Of a stretch of DNA of 64,000 nt, positions 29,783-38,573 are shown in pieces. The stretch comes from an uncultured Piscirickettsiaceae bacterium (GTDB taxonomy: Bacteria > Pseudomonadota > Gammaproteobacteria > Methylococcales > Cycloclasticaceae). The DNA lies in assembly GCA_913061075.1 (NCBI GenBank), contig CAJXSK010000003.1:124001-188000 (forward strand), given 5' to 3'. The first letter of the stretch is position 1. Each line of letters opens with the position of its first letter. Both the position numbers and the translations under genes were made by a program. Below the pieces are notes generated by a model, which saw only the letters and a program-made list of their open reading frames with translations, was not told the DNA's origin and did not search any database.

Positions 29783-30282
29783 TGGGCACTCTTGCCGGGT
29801 TGCAAAGTGACTTTTACGCGTTTAGAGCCCGATGAGTTATCACCTGCTTTTACAATAGAATGTTTACTATCGTAGATTATTCGATCACTCGAAAATGTAT
29901 TGCCAGACTGCCATAAAGTCGCATTCTTGATAAGAATTAACGTGTCTTTCGTTACGAGATAGTCAAATTGGTTTGCTTCGCCACGTATAAGCCCTTGGTT
30001 GCCGTCGGGTTGCTGTTTAAACTTAACAGGGTTGCCCGTAGCAATGACTTTATCAGTACTACCTTTAGAACCATAAATAGTAACGATATTGGCTTTAATT
30101 TCCATGCTGCCTTGGGTAATAACAACATTGCCTGTGTAGGTGGTGATTTGCTTTTTTTCGTCAAGGTTAAAATTGTCTGCCTCAACTTCAACAGGTTTAT
30201 TTTTATCTGAATTGAGAGCCCAGCTGTAAGGCGAGACAATAATTATTAATATTAATAAGAAAAGGTGTTTATTTAATGTCAT
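29779..30282 (-). CDS. lptA: LPS transport periplasmic protein LptA
   Basis: Periplasmic bridge protein carrying LPS from LptC to LptD. The 167-residue product has a signal peptide ([18 protein letters not shown]) and an OstA-type beta-jellyroll with [28 protein letters not shown] (residues 32-59). It is overlapped by lptC at its 5' end (14 bp) and by lptB at its 3' end. Confidence 0.94.
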   Translation of the reverse strand: MTLNKHLFLLILIIIVSPYSWALNSDKNKPVEVEADNFNLDEKKQITTYTGNVVITQGSMEIKANIVTIYGSKGSTDKVIATGNPVKFKQQPDGNQGLIRGEANQFDYLVTKDTLILIKNATLWQSGNTFSSDRIIYDSKHSIVKAGDNSSGSKRVKVTLQPGKSAQ

Positions 30283-30826
30283 GGTGTCCTCTTACATCCG
30301 CGAGTAATTTAACTTTAATGGGTTCACGAAAGTGTGCTTGTAGCCCTGTGCCAGAGACAGTGCTTTTTCCGGAAACAATGTTCACGAACTCATCTGTTTC
30401 TGCGAAATCATTTGTTAATTGTACTCTAAGGTTACGGGTGTCAATGACCATATCGGCATTGGTTTTTGAAGATTCGCGATGGATATTAACAGCGCCATTG
30501 AGCAAGACGAGTTCGCCGTCCGATGAAATGTAACCGGTGTCAGATTTAATGTGTAAATCCGGTTTGTCTATTGAGTACATTGTAATAGTTGGTGATGTTA
30601 GTTCAGTACTGTCATCATCTACATAGTGCTGTAGGTAGTCCGCACGGAGTTTTTGTTTGGGTAGGCCGGTGTCGGTTAAGCTGAGCACAGTAAAGTGTTT
30701 TAAGTAATAATCAATTTTATGTGTTTTGTTGGTTTCAACTGTTGTTTGTTCAGGTTCCTGAATGAACGCCAACCACCAAGTACCAGCTGCGATAAGGGCA
30801 AGGGTGATTTTACCTAAATACTTCAC
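30269..30826 (-). CDS. lptC: LPS export protein LptC
   Basis: The 185-residue bitopic protein has one N-terminal membrane anchor (about residues 7-22) and a periplasmic OstA-like domain (TDTGLPKQKLRADYLQHY, then TKTDTGYISS-like strands). It hands LPS from LptBFG to LptA. Sequence conservation of LptC is weak, but position between kdsC and lptA, topology and length settle the call. Confidence 0.92.
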   Translation of the reverse strand: MKYLGKITLALIAAGTWWLAFIQEPEQTTVETNKTHKIDYYLKHFTVLSLTDTGLPKQKLRADYLQHYVDDDSTELTSPTITMYSIDKPDLHIKSDTGYISSDGELVLLNGAVNIHRESSKTNADMVIDTRNLRVQLTNDFAETDEFVNIVSGKSTVSGTGLQAHFREPIKVKLLADVRGHHDIK

Positions 30827-30838
30827 GCCTACTAATGC

Positions 30839-31375
30839 TTATGCATCAACAAAAGGTTGTACGGCATCTGCCAATAATCCTTGAGCCGTTAAGATGGCAT
30901 CGCAAACTTCGCGAGCAGCGCCTGTTCCGCCATTACGAGATGTTTGCCAATGCGTGTAAGGAATAATGGAGGGGTTTGCATCATTAACGGCAATCGCTAG
31001 GCCGCTACGATTCATCAGGGCTAAGTCTGGTAAATCGTCTCCTACATGTGCAATCTGAGAAGGAGATAAGCTAAGTTTTTTAAGCAAATCATTATAAGCG
31101 GCGACTTTATTTTTTTGCCCTTGATAAACGTAATGAATACCAAGGTTTTTCATTCGGGTATCAACAATTGGTGAAGAACGGCCCGAGATTATAGCGACGT
31201 TGATGCCTTGCTGTTGAAGTAGCTTTAGGCCTTGACCATCTTGCGCATGAAATGATTTGTATTCTTTTTCTTTTAAATCAAAAAAAAGCCGACCGTCAGT
31301 CAATACGCCATCCACATCAAAAATGACGCATTTGATATTTTTCGCTCGTTTAATAAAATCTTCAGATAATGTCAT
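30839..31375 (-). CDS. kdsC: 3-deoxy-D-manno-octulosonate-8-phosphate phosphatase
   Basis: HAD-family phosphatase releasing Kdo from Kdo-8-phosphate for LPS core synthesis. The 178-residue product has DxD motif I in CVIFDVDGVLTDG, motif II ISGR, and motif IV GDDLPDLALM. It is a C0-type HAD without a cap and is normally tetrameric. Its ATG overlaps the kdsD stop (TAATG), so the two are coupled. Confidence 0.96.
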   Translation of the reverse strand: MTLSEDFIKRAKNIKCVIFDVDGVLTDGRLFFDLKEKEYKSFHAQDGQGLKLLQQQGINVAIISGRSSPIVDTRMKNLGIHYVYQGQKNKVAAYNDLLKKLSLSPSQIAHVGDDLPDLALMNRSGLAIAVNDANPSIIPYTHWQTSRNGGTGAAREVCDAILTAQGLLADAVQPFVDA

Positions 31376-32361
31376 TAAGATAAACCTGCTTTTAATAAAT
31401 CATGCATATTCAATGCGCCTACGACCGTATTATCTTGGTCGGTGACTAAAAGCGCGTTGATTTTTTTTTGTTGCATGGTTTGAATGGCTTCTACCGCTAA
31501 TTTATTCGCTGTAATGGTGGCTCCCCCCTTTGTCATCACCTCGCTAATAACAGTAGAGTGGATATCTGTGTTGTCTTCAAGCATTCTACGTAAGTCACCA
31601 TCAGTAAAAATGCCAACAAATTGATTGTTAGCGTCCAGCACAGCTGTCATGCCTAGTTTTTTCTGTGTCATCTCTATTAGCGCTACGCTAATCAAGTCAG
31701 TATTGTGCACGGTTGGGATATCATCGCCCGTGTGCATAACATCTGAAACGTGTAGTAATAAACGACGTCCCAAGCTGCCACCAGGGTGGGATAAAGCAAA
31801 ATCTTCTTCAGTAAATCCACGTGCTTCGAGTAATGCGATGGCTAATGCGTCACCCATCACCAATGCAGCTGTCGTGCTAGATGTGGGAGCTAAGCCAAGC
31901 GGACAGGCTTCTTTATGTGTGCTCGCATCTAGGTGTGCATCGGACTGTATAGCCAATGTGGAGTCAGGCTGTCCGGTAATAGATATTAAAGGAACGCCTA
32001 ATCGTTTGATGATGGGCAATATCGATAACACCTCTCCAGTTTCACCTGAGTTGGATAATGCTAAAGCGATATCTTTGCTGGTTATCATGCCTAAATCACC
32101 ATGGCTTGCTTCACCGGGGTGAACAAAAAAGGCAGGCGTGCCAGTACTGGCCAATGTGGCAGCAATCTTGTTAGCAATATGGCCGGATTTCCCCATGCCT
32201 ATTACAACTACTTTTCCTTGGCATTTAAGAATTAGCTTACATGCTCTATAAAAGCTTTCATCAATGCTGTGAATAAGGTTAGCGACAGCTTCAGCCTCCG
32301 TCCTAATGACGGCTATTGCAAGTTGATGCAGTTTTTCTTCTTCGGAGGATTCTATAGACAT
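31375..32361 (-). CDS. kdsD: D-arabinose 5-phosphate isomerase
   Basis: Converts ribulose 5-phosphate to arabinose 5-phosphate, the first Kdo-pathway step. The 328-residue product has an N-terminal SIS domain (VVVIGMGKSGHIANKIAATL, HPGEASHGDLGMI, LSNSGETGEVL) and two CBS motifs in the C-terminal part. ALSHPGGSLGRRLL is the standard linker. It lies between the antiporter gene and kdsC in the usual order. Confidence 0.96.
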   Translation of the reverse strand: MSIESSEEEKLHQLAIAVIRTEAEAVANLIHSIDESFYRACKLILKCQGKVVVIGMGKSGHIANKIAATLASTGTPAFFVHPGEASHGDLGMITSKDIALALSNSGETGEVLSILPIIKRLGVPLISITGQPDSTLAIQSDAHLDASTHKEACPLGLAPTSSTTAALVMGDALAIALLEARGFTEEDFALSHPGGSLGRRLLLHVSDVMHTGDDIPTVHNTDLISVALIEMTQKKLGMTAVLDANNQFVGIFTDGDLRRMLEDNTDIHSTVISEVMTKGGATITANKLAVEAIQTMQQKKINALLVTDQDNTVVGALNMHDLLKAGLS

Positions 32362-32377
32362 AAGTATGGAAAGTTAT

Positions 32378-33364
32378 TTAGATGATAGTTGTGGTAACCG
32401 AATCAAAATATAATGTGCCCATATAAGTTATAAATATTGTTGCTAAAATTAAGCCTTTTATGCGTCCAATACAAGCTTCTTTTCCAAAGCCAAATGAAAT
32501 TGCGTAGAGAAACAAAGTCAATAATAGCATCACAGGCATGTCTCTGGTTATAACAACTGAATCGACTGCTCCTGGGTGGATTAGCCCTGGTAGACAAAGT
32601 ACGGCGAGTAAATTAAATAAATTAGAGCCAATAACGTTACCTAGTGCCAGATCCGGCTCCTTTTTCAATATGCTAGTAATGGATGCCGCCAATTCGGGAA
32701 GGCTAGTGCCGATAGCAATAATTGTTAAACCAATGACCAGATCGCTTATACCAAAGTGCGTGGCGATATTGACTGCAGCCCAAACGAGTAATTTTGAACT
32801 TAGGACTAAGCCTACTATGCCCAGTAAGCAATATGTAGAGGCTTTTGATGTGCTTATGTCTCTTGGTATCTCATCATTAAGGTCCGTTTCCAGCGAATCA
32901 GCTAATTCCCCTTTGCTTTTTTTAGCGCTGCGGACAAGCCAAAGTAAAAAAGCAATCAAGCCGATCACTAATATTGCGCCATCAATATTGGATAGCTCGC
33001 CATCTAACACTAATAAAAAGCTGACGCCAGATACAAGTAATAATACTGGGAACTCTCGACGTAATAACGATGATTGAATAAAGATCGGGCTGACTAAAGC
33101 GCTAAACCCAAGAACTAGGCCAATATTAGCGATATTGGAGCCAATGGCATTACCGATAGCTAAACCGGTATTACCATCAAATGAAGCAATGCCCGCGACT
33201 AACATTTCAGGGGCTGAGGTACCTAAACCGACAATGGTAAGGCCAATAATTAAAGGCGAAACGCCAATGTTATTAGCGAGTGCTGAGGCACCTTTTACGA
33301 AGTAATCTGCTGTAATAATAAGCGTGCAAAATCCAACAAATAGCCCAGCATAACTTAATAACAT
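32378..33364 (-). CDS. yrbG: YrbG-like calcium/sodium antiporter (CaCA family)
   Basis: The 328-residue membrane protein has two internal repeats, each with a Na_Ca_ex alpha motif: GLGTSAPEMLVA with GNAIGSNIANIGLVLG, and AIGTSLPELAASI with GNVIGSNLFN. This is the classic inverted duplication of CaCA exchangers. I set the start at ATG 33364 because MLLSYAGLFVG aligns with E. coli YrbG; 38 codons upstream in the open frame look unlike a CaCA N-terminus. It heads the kdsD-kdsC-lpt cluster, as in E. coli. Transported ions are inferred from the family. Confidence 0.92.
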   Translation of the reverse strand: MLLSYAGLFVGFCTLIITADYFVKGASALANNIGVSPLIIGLTIVGLGTSAPEMLVAGIASFDGNTGLAIGNAIGSNIANIGLVLGFSALVSPIFIQSSLLRREFPVLLLVSGVSFLLVLDGELSNIDGAILVIGLIAFLLWLVRSAKKSKGELADSLETDLNDEIPRDISTSKASTYCLLGIVGLVLSSKLLVWAAVNIATHFGISDLVIGLTIIAIGTSLPELAASITSILKKEPDLALGNVIGSNLFNLLAVLCLPGLIHPGAVDSVVITRDMPVMLLLTLFLYAISFGFGKEACIGRIKGLILATIFITYMGTLYFDSVTTTII

Positions 33365-33524
33365 ACTTGAAATTCTACTTCTTAAATGATGACGGCGATT
33401 ATCGCATAGATACATATAAAGCATCAGGAAATATCTGAATGTTGTCTTTGAAACGTTATCGATTTGAGTGTTGAGCAATAGGTGTTTAGTTCTTCGAAAG
33501 GATATTTAGTTGAACTTGATGCTG

Positions 33525-33557
33525 TATAATCTGTCCTATAAAAAATAAATTAGGAGG
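33525..33557 (+). promoter_or_regulatory. -10 box and strong ribosome-binding site before the copper-redox operon
   Basis: A consensus TATAAT lies at 33525-33530, and AGGAGG at 33552-33557 sits 6 bp before the ATG at 33564. No good -35 is seen at 17 bp upstream, so an activator may be needed. This is the only obvious promoter for the five-gene run to 37900. Confidence 0.45.
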
Positions 33558-33563
33558 TTGTAA

Positions 33564-34169
33564 ATGTTTGCTGTATTTAGAATGATTGTTGTGTGTGCAT
33601 TATTGTCACTGTCAAGCCAGTTGTGGGCACATGGTGGCGTAATGAACGAAGGTAATGAATGTAAGTTGCGTGTTGGACCTTATGTGATGAATTTTTCTGG
33701 TTACCAGCCTGAAAACAACGTATCCAAACAGTTTTGTGACGATATGCCAACAGTTGGCAAATCGATTATTGTATTAGATTTCGTAGACCGTAAGCTTCGT
33801 GATATGACGGTTAACTTTAGAGTTATTAAAGCTGATGTTGCTGCGTTAGGTACTGAGGAAGATGGTATCGTGAATGAAGCAGAACTGGCACAAACACCGT
33901 TTTTTGAAATCCCAGCGAAACACTACCCTTCTGGAACGATGACAATTAGCCAAGCATTTTTAGAAAAAGGCCATTTTGTTGGGTATGTGGTTGTTGAAGG
34001 CGAAAATGAGAAATTTATTTCACGTTTTCCTTTTTCTGTAGGCTACCCTTCAGGTGGTATTCCTGCGGCGTTAAAAGTTCCAATTGCGGTATTTTTGGTG
34101 ATTATGGTGATTATGATTTGGATGGCACGTAGAAAACCAGTTGTTCTTAATGAAAAAAAAGAAGACTAA
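33564..34169 (+). CDS. exported membrane-anchored protein, possible copper-binding (family not recognised)
   Basis: The 201-residue product has a signal peptide whose likely cleavage (QLWA / HGG) would leave histidine as residue 1 of the mature protein. Two cysteines follow (NECKLR and KQFCDDM) that could form a disulfide. A beta-rich domain of about 140 residues comes next, then one C-terminal membrane helix (about 168-188) with a short charged tail. Mature N-terminal His is the hallmark of histidine-brace copper proteins (CopC, LPMO, PmoF families), and further His occur in AKHYPSG and EKGHFVG. Copper binding is inference, supported by the two copper oxidoreductase-type genes that follow. 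First gene of the operon. Confidence 0.65.
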   Translation: MFAVFRMIVVCALLSLSSQLWAHGGVMNEGNECKLRVGPYVMNFSGYQPENNVSKQFCDDMPTVGKSIIVLDFVDRKLRDMTVNFRVIKADVAALGTEEDGIVNEAELAQTPFFEIPAKHYPSGTMTISQAFLEKGHFVGYVVVEGENEKFISRFPFSVGYPSGGIPAALKVPIAVFLVIMVIMIWMARRKPVVLNEKKED

Positions 34170-34197
34170 TTATTTAAGTTAAGCGGCAAAGAATAGA

Positions 34198-35904
34198 ATG
34201 AAAAAATCCTCAATTATCGGATTGGTTTTAAGCGCGGTAGTACTCAGTACTATCGCGCTTTTTATATATAACCCATACTTTGTGTATTCCCGGTTTTTTG
34301 AATATACGGGTATGCCTGGTTATGAAGCGCCGCCAACAACTAAACCAAAGGTTGAATTAAGTGAGCAAGTGATGTGTAAGGAGGACTATCCCGAGTGGCG
34401 TAAAGAGTACACGATTGGGGGTATGGAGATTCAAGCATCTGATGCATGTAATCCAGATAACCCTTATGAAGTGGCGGCTTTTGTGCGAGGTACTAATAAC
34501 GTGATTATGCCTGTTCTAATGCAGACACAATTAGCGGACGATGCCGTCATTAAAACAGATGATCTTGATGGTGATGGTGATCCGGATAATATTATTATTA
34601 GGGTTGAAGTGGCAGAACTTAATGGTCGCTCGCCAGATGGTCCAGGCTTTATTCCAGGTTTTGAGATTGCTCCTGGGGTTAACCCTGGCGCTTGGGTATT
34701 CGCACCTAAAAGCCGTGGCATGTCGACGGTTAACCGTGATGACTTACAGGCTAATCATTTATTACGATTACCCTCAGCACCGATTCGTGTGGAAGCGGGC
34801 GATAACGTCACGTTAATTCTAGAAAATACGCATTACTTTCCGCATAGCATTCATTTACATGGGGTGGACCACATGTTTTCTAATAATGATGGTGTGCCTC
34901 AGACTAGCGAAAGAATGACCATGCCGGGTGAGCAGCATGTCTACAAAATGAAGCCACGTCATGCTGGTACCATGATGTATCACTGTCATGTTCAGGTTCA
35001 AGTACATATGATGATGGGGCTACAAGGTATTTTCGTTGTAGAAGAAAATAGGCCGAATAACTGGGTGCAAACATTCAATGTGGGCGCGGGCAAGGTAAGG
35101 CACCCTTCCGTTGCCGTGTTAGAAGATTATGCGCAAGAGTACGATTTGCATTATCAAGGAATCGACACGTCATTAAATAACATGATTCAGACGTCTAATG
35201 ACCCGCGCCAGTTAGCTAAAAAAATGAACCGAGTCTACGATATAACCGATGGTACAGACGATTACTTTATGTTGAATGGCCGTTCATTTCCATATACCTT
35301 GCGCGAGTCATTGATTACTGTTGAACCGAACCAGCACACAAAATTGCGTGTATTGAATGGCACGCCTGATGTCATAGCACTTCATTTACATGGGCATAAA
35401 GCGACCATAACTGCTTATGACGGGGTTGATGTGAATCCGGCTGCCCGCATCACTCGTGATGTATACGACTTCGCATCTGCGCAGCGGCTAGATTTGGACT
35501 TGTACACTAAGGATGATGGGCTACATAGCTATGGTGAAGGTGTTTGGTTAACGCACGACCATGCTGAGCGAGCGATTACAACGAATGGTATAAACCCTGG
35601 TGGCAATGTGTCGCAAATTGTATACCGTAAATACTTGAATAAAAATGCGATGGCAAATCTCGAAGGTGTAAATATCATGCCTTATTTTAGCCCTGAATAT
35701 TACGCAGGTGAATTACCATCGTGGAGCGCATCAGATCCGTTTGGTTATTGGGATGATGTTGCAGGGAGAAATGTGAGTACCTTTAAAAACATTGTTTTGG
35801 TTGTGGTTTTAGGTATGTTATTTGGCGTGTTGTTTTTGTTATTCAATGCGTTGTATGTCTTTTTTCACGACATGGCTGTTCGGTTAAAAGGTGAGCGGTC
35901 GTGA
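34198..35904 (+). CDS. membrane-anchored multicopper oxidase-like protein with atypical type-1 loop
   Basis: The 568-residue product has a membrane helix at each end (about 5-25 and 531-553) around a periplasmic two-cupredoxin body. Four HxH copper motifs are present: H219/H221 (HSIHLHG), H262/H264 (YHCHV), H396/H398 (ALHLHGHK) and H453/H455 (LTHDHAE). The only type-1 Cys, C263, is in the first cupredoxin domain, so it resembles two-domain oxidases of the 'type C' plan. The loop C263-x6-H270 is two residues longer than the usual C-x4-H. A calcium-type Asp loop (DLDGDGDPD, about 122-130) precedes domain 1. Substrate unknown. Its stop overlaps the next gene's GTG start. Confidence 0.8.
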   Translation: MKKSSIIGLVLSAVVLSTIALFIYNPYFVYSRFFEYTGMPGYEAPPTTKPKVELSEQVMCKEDYPEWRKEYTIGGMEIQASDACNPDNPYEVAAFVRGTNNVIMPVLMQTQLADDAVIKTDDLDGDGDPDNIIIRVEVAELNGRSPDGPGFIPGFEIAPGVNPGAWVFAPKSRGMSTVNRDDLQANHLLRLPSAPIRVEAGDNVTLILENTHYFPHSIHLHGVDHMFSNNDGVPQTSERMTMPGEQHVYKMKPRHAGTMMYHCHVQVQVHMMMGLQGIFVVEENRPNNWVQTFNVGAGKVRHPSVAVLEDYAQEYDLHYQGIDTSLNNMIQTSNDPRQLAKKMNRVYDITDGTDDYFMLNGRSFPYTLRESLITVEPNQHTKLRVLNGTPDVIALHLHGHKATITAYDGVDVNPAARITRDVYDFASAQRLDLDLYTKDDGLHSYGEGVWLTHDHAERAITTNGINPGGNVSQIVYRKYLNKNAMANLEGVNIMPYFSPEYYAGELPSWSASDPFGYWDDVAGRNVSTFKNIVLVVVLGMLFGVLFLLFNALYVFFHDMAVRLKGERS

Positions 35905-36536
35905 ATAAGGTCGTAAAAATAGCTATTTATATTGCTTTACTGATTAGTGTTACATCGCTAAGTCATGCTATGCGAATGGGCGAATGGGGTATGGTAATGA
36001 ATGAAAACCTTGAGCAGCTACCTCAGGGGTGTGATGCTGTAGCGGGTGAGATGGATGTCACGATAAAAGCGGGAAGGGAATACGCCAAGGAATTTCCAGG
36101 AACAATTTTTGGTTATAGTCAGCACGAATTTGATTTTCCTAAATGTACACGCGTGAATGTTACGTTTATAAATGAAGATGATATTCGTCACCAATTCATG
36201 ATTCATGGCTTGCCGACGTATTTACATCCTCAAGGTATGTTTCATCTTGAGTTGTACGGCAATGGTGAAACATCAGGCACGTTTATAACCCCTAATACCG
36301 AAGAAACCTATTTAGCCCATTGTGACCTTGCGCAACATATGGAAAAAGGCATGAAAGCCCAAGTTAAAGTGGGCGGTGGCAATGGAAATTTACCGTCTAT
36401 TCCCGGCATTTCAGGGCAATTGAATAAAGATGATTACGAATTGGATTTGAGTATTGAAAATACCCTTTTAATGCTTGTCTTGTTCATATTGGGTTTTTCT
36501 AGTTGTTTGTTTTGTTTTTTTTGGTTTAAAAAGTAA
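35901..36536 (+). CDS. membrane-anchored cupredoxin (blue copper protein)
   Basis: The 211-residue product starts at GTG 35901, overlapping the oxidase stop by 4 bp. It has a signal peptide (to about residue 23), a plastocyanin/azurin-like domain and a C-terminal membrane helix (about 188-208). Type-1 copper ligands are visible: H97 (or H102) in RHQFMIHG, then C141, H146 and M151 in HCDLAQHMEKGM, the standard C-x4-H-x4-M. Cysteines in PQGCDAV and FPKCTRV may form a disulfide. It is the likely electron donor or acceptor of the adjacent multicopper oxidase; that pairing is inferred from gene order. Confidence 0.82.
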   Translation: MNKVVKIAIYIALLISVTSLSHAMRMGEWGMVMNENLEQLPQGCDAVAGEMDVTIKAGREYAKEFPGTIFGYSQHEFDFPKCTRVNVTFINEDDIRHQFMIHGLPTYLHPQGMFHLELYGNGETSGTFITPNTEETYLAHCDLAQHMEKGMKAQVKVGGGNGNLPSIPGISGQLNKDDYELDLSIENTLLMLVLFILGFSSCLFCFFWFKK

Positions 36537-36551
36537 ACAGTTTCAGCCGTT

Positions 36552-36986
36552 ATGTTTGAAGGTTTGGTCGAGGCATACGGCACGTTTGGGCTTTTTATTA
36601 GCGCGTTTATTTCCTCTACAATTGCACCTGGCGGGTCAGAAGCCGTATTACTATACTTAGTTTCGAATGAGCCTGAAAATAGTTTATACCTTGTTTTAGT
36701 AGCGACCTTGGGGAATACATTGGGTGCGTTAACAACATATTACCTCGGCTATATAGCATCTTTGACTGAGTCATCGAAGAAACTCAATAAGAAATATTTT
36801 GATCAAGCACATAATGCGATTAACCGATATGGAAGTGTTTCTCTATTGTTTAGCTGGCTGCCGTTAATAGGCGATGTGCTTTGCTTGGCCGCTGGCTGGG
36901 TGAAACTAAATTTATTAACCTCATTAATCTTTATAACACTGGGTAAATTTGCTCGGTATTATCTATTATCACTAACTATCAGTTAA
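36552..36986 (+). CDS. YqaA/DedA-type small membrane protein
   Basis: The 144-residue hydrophobic product has about four membrane segments and family signatures FISSTIAPGGSEAVLLYLV, LGNTLGALTTYYLGY and the late FSWLPLIGDVLCLAAGW. It resembles YqaA, a small member of the DedA/VTT (SNARE-associated) superfamily, some members of which flip lipids or support membrane potential. It starts 15 bp after the cupredoxin gene and ends 5 bp before the methyltransferase gene. Its role beside copper enzymes is unknown. Confidence 0.8.
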   Translation: MFEGLVEAYGTFGLFISAFISSTIAPGGSEAVLLYLVSNEPENSLYLVLVATLGNTLGALTTYYLGYIASLTESSKKLNKKYFDQAHNAINRYGSVSLLFSWLPLIGDVLCLAAGWVKLNLLTSLIFITLGKFARYYLLSLTIS

Positions 36987-36991
36987 ACACC

Positions 36992-37900
36992 ATGCCTGAA
37001 ACGAGCGTAAACAAAAGAGTGGTAGAGGTGGATGTTGATCACCGTACGAATAGCCGAGAAGACCTAAGAAGTGATATTGCTGATTACTATGACCAAAGTT
37101 ATTGGGATTATAGGACGTCATGGCTAAACAGTAAAAATTTAGCAATTCACTACGGTTTTTGGTCTGATAAAACTCAATCGCACAGTGATTCGTTATTAGA
37201 AATGAATCAAGTGCTGGCTAGTCATTTGGATTTAAAACCGGGTGACCATGTGTTGGATGCAGGGTGTGGTATTGGTGGTAGTTCAATTTGGTTAGCGGAA
37301 AACTTTGGGGTTAAGGTAACGGGCATCACAATTTCACCCACACAAATTGATCAAGCGAACAAGAATGCGAAAAAACGCGGCGTGGATCACCTTGTAAATT
37401 TTAAGTTAGAAGATTATACGCAAACTTCATTCGCTAATGAAACGTTCGATCACATATGGGGATTAGAGAGTATTTGTTATGCATTAAAGAAGTCCGACTT
37501 TGTTAAAGAAGCTTATAGAGTGCTTAAGAAGGGCGGTTGTTTTGCAGTGGCCGACGGCTTTGCTAACAAGCAAGAAGTGACAGAAAAAGAGTGGCAACAC
37601 GTATTAAAAGTCTTGAATGGATGGTCAATGCCAAACATGTCAACACCAAGCCAATTTAAGGGATTTATGAAAGACAGTGGTTTTGCCGATATTCACTACC
37701 GAGATATTACTGAAAATACATTGCCATCATCGAAACGTTTATATTACACCGCGTTATTAACCTATCCGATGGAAAAAATAATGAGTTGGTTGCGGTTAAG
37801 AAGTTCGGTGCAAAGTGGAAATTTTCATGCTTGCTTTGGCCAGTACCATGTTCTACATAACGGCATTGGTTGTTATGGCTTATTTGCTGCTAAGAAATAG
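36992..37900 (+). CDS. class I SAM-dependent methyltransferase, small-molecule or lipid type
   Basis: The 302-residue product carries motif I VLDAGCGIGGSSIWLAE, then TGITISPTQIDQA, the motif II/III region FDHIWGLESICY, and VLKKGGCFAVAD. These residues resemble gamma-tocopherol, sterol C-24 and related prenyl-lipid or fatty-acid methyltransferases rather than RNA or protein methylases. The stretch YGFWSDKTQSHSDSL before motif I is also typical of that group. It is the last gene of the 33564-37900 run, 5 bp after the YqaA-like gene. Substrate is not known. Confidence 0.8.
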   Translation: MPETSVNKRVVEVDVDHRTNSREDLRSDIADYYDQSYWDYRTSWLNSKNLAIHYGFWSDKTQSHSDSLLEMNQVLASHLDLKPGDHVLDAGCGIGGSSIWLAENFGVKVTGITISPTQIDQANKNAKKRGVDHLVNFKLEDYTQTSFANETFDHIWGLESICYALKKSDFVKEAYRVLKKGGCFAVADGFANKQEVTEKEWQHVLKVLNGWSMPNMSTPSQFKGFMKDSGFADIHYRDITENTLPSSKRLYYTALLTYPMEKIMSWLRLRSSVQSGNFHACFGQYHVLHNGIGCYGLFAAKK

Positions 37901-37946
37901 AAGGGTCGAATGTTGGGCAAAGATGTTAGCGTCATGGTGTTAATAA

Positions 37947-38513
37947 TTAGAACCGGATCAAGGTTATATCTTTTTGGCGTTTTCGCCATTCTCTAAATGC
38001 TAGTACACTTAACGCAGTATCTTGATGAATCATAACCAGTTGTCGGTGCTCAGGTGAAATAGATATTTCACAATCGATGGTGATTTCTCGTTGATTAGAT
38101 TCCCGTATTTTCCATTTGTTTTTTACTTCAGTGATCTTTAACTGAGACGTATCTCCAAGTGTGTCGAGAGTTTGCTTGATTAGATTTTTACGGTGCTTTA
38201 AGCAACTGTCTGTAGGTAGTTCCCGCGGGCTTTTGGCTTTAATGCCGTAAATAATATGGGATTTAGGGGTGGTGGAATATTCGTATTGAACAAATCGTGC
38301 ATCAACGTTGTTAGGAATAAAGGTTATGGCCTTGTTTTCAACGAGGTAGCCTTCCGGTAATGTTTTGTCAACCGAACTAATGTTGATACCGAAAGCACCT
38401 TTTATGATGAAATTTTGATTTAAATCAACGTTAATCTCATCATTTACCTCACTGCAACCGATGAGTGTTGCTAACAGAATAATGCTCAGGAAAATCTTTG
38501 TAATGATCATCAT
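37947..38513 (-). CDS. putative lipoprotein, paralogue of the upstream neighbour
   Basis: The 188-residue product starts at the ATG complement of 38511-38513, giving a lipoprotein signal with lipobox TLIGC. The mature part shares the sequence frame of its neighbour: FGIN, LPEGYL, IIYGIKA, LDTLGD, KWKI and REW at corresponding positions. Two conserved cysteines (TDSCLKHR and TIDCEIS) may pair. It is the last gene of a minus-strand run facing the copper-redox operon. No family recognised; an open frame extends 14 codons upstream but gives a worse signal peptide. Confidence 0.72.
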   Translation of the reverse strand: MMIITKIFLSIILLATLIGCSEVNDEINVDLNQNFIIKGAFGINISSVDKTLPEGYLVENKAITFIPNNVDARFVQYEYSTTPKSHIIYGIKAKSPRELPTDSCLKHRKNLIKQTLDTLGDTSQLKITEVKNKWKIRESNQREITIDCEISISPEHRQLVMIHQDTALSVLAFREWRKRQKDITLIRF

Positions 38514-38573
38514 TTGGTAAGTTGGTCGTTGGTGGTTTGCTTGGTTTGGACACATAAATCATGTCAGTGAGCG

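Noticed and set aside
31625-32122. 165-residue plus-strand frame opposite kdsD
   Set aside because: Antisense to conserved SIS/CBS codons, without independent evidence.
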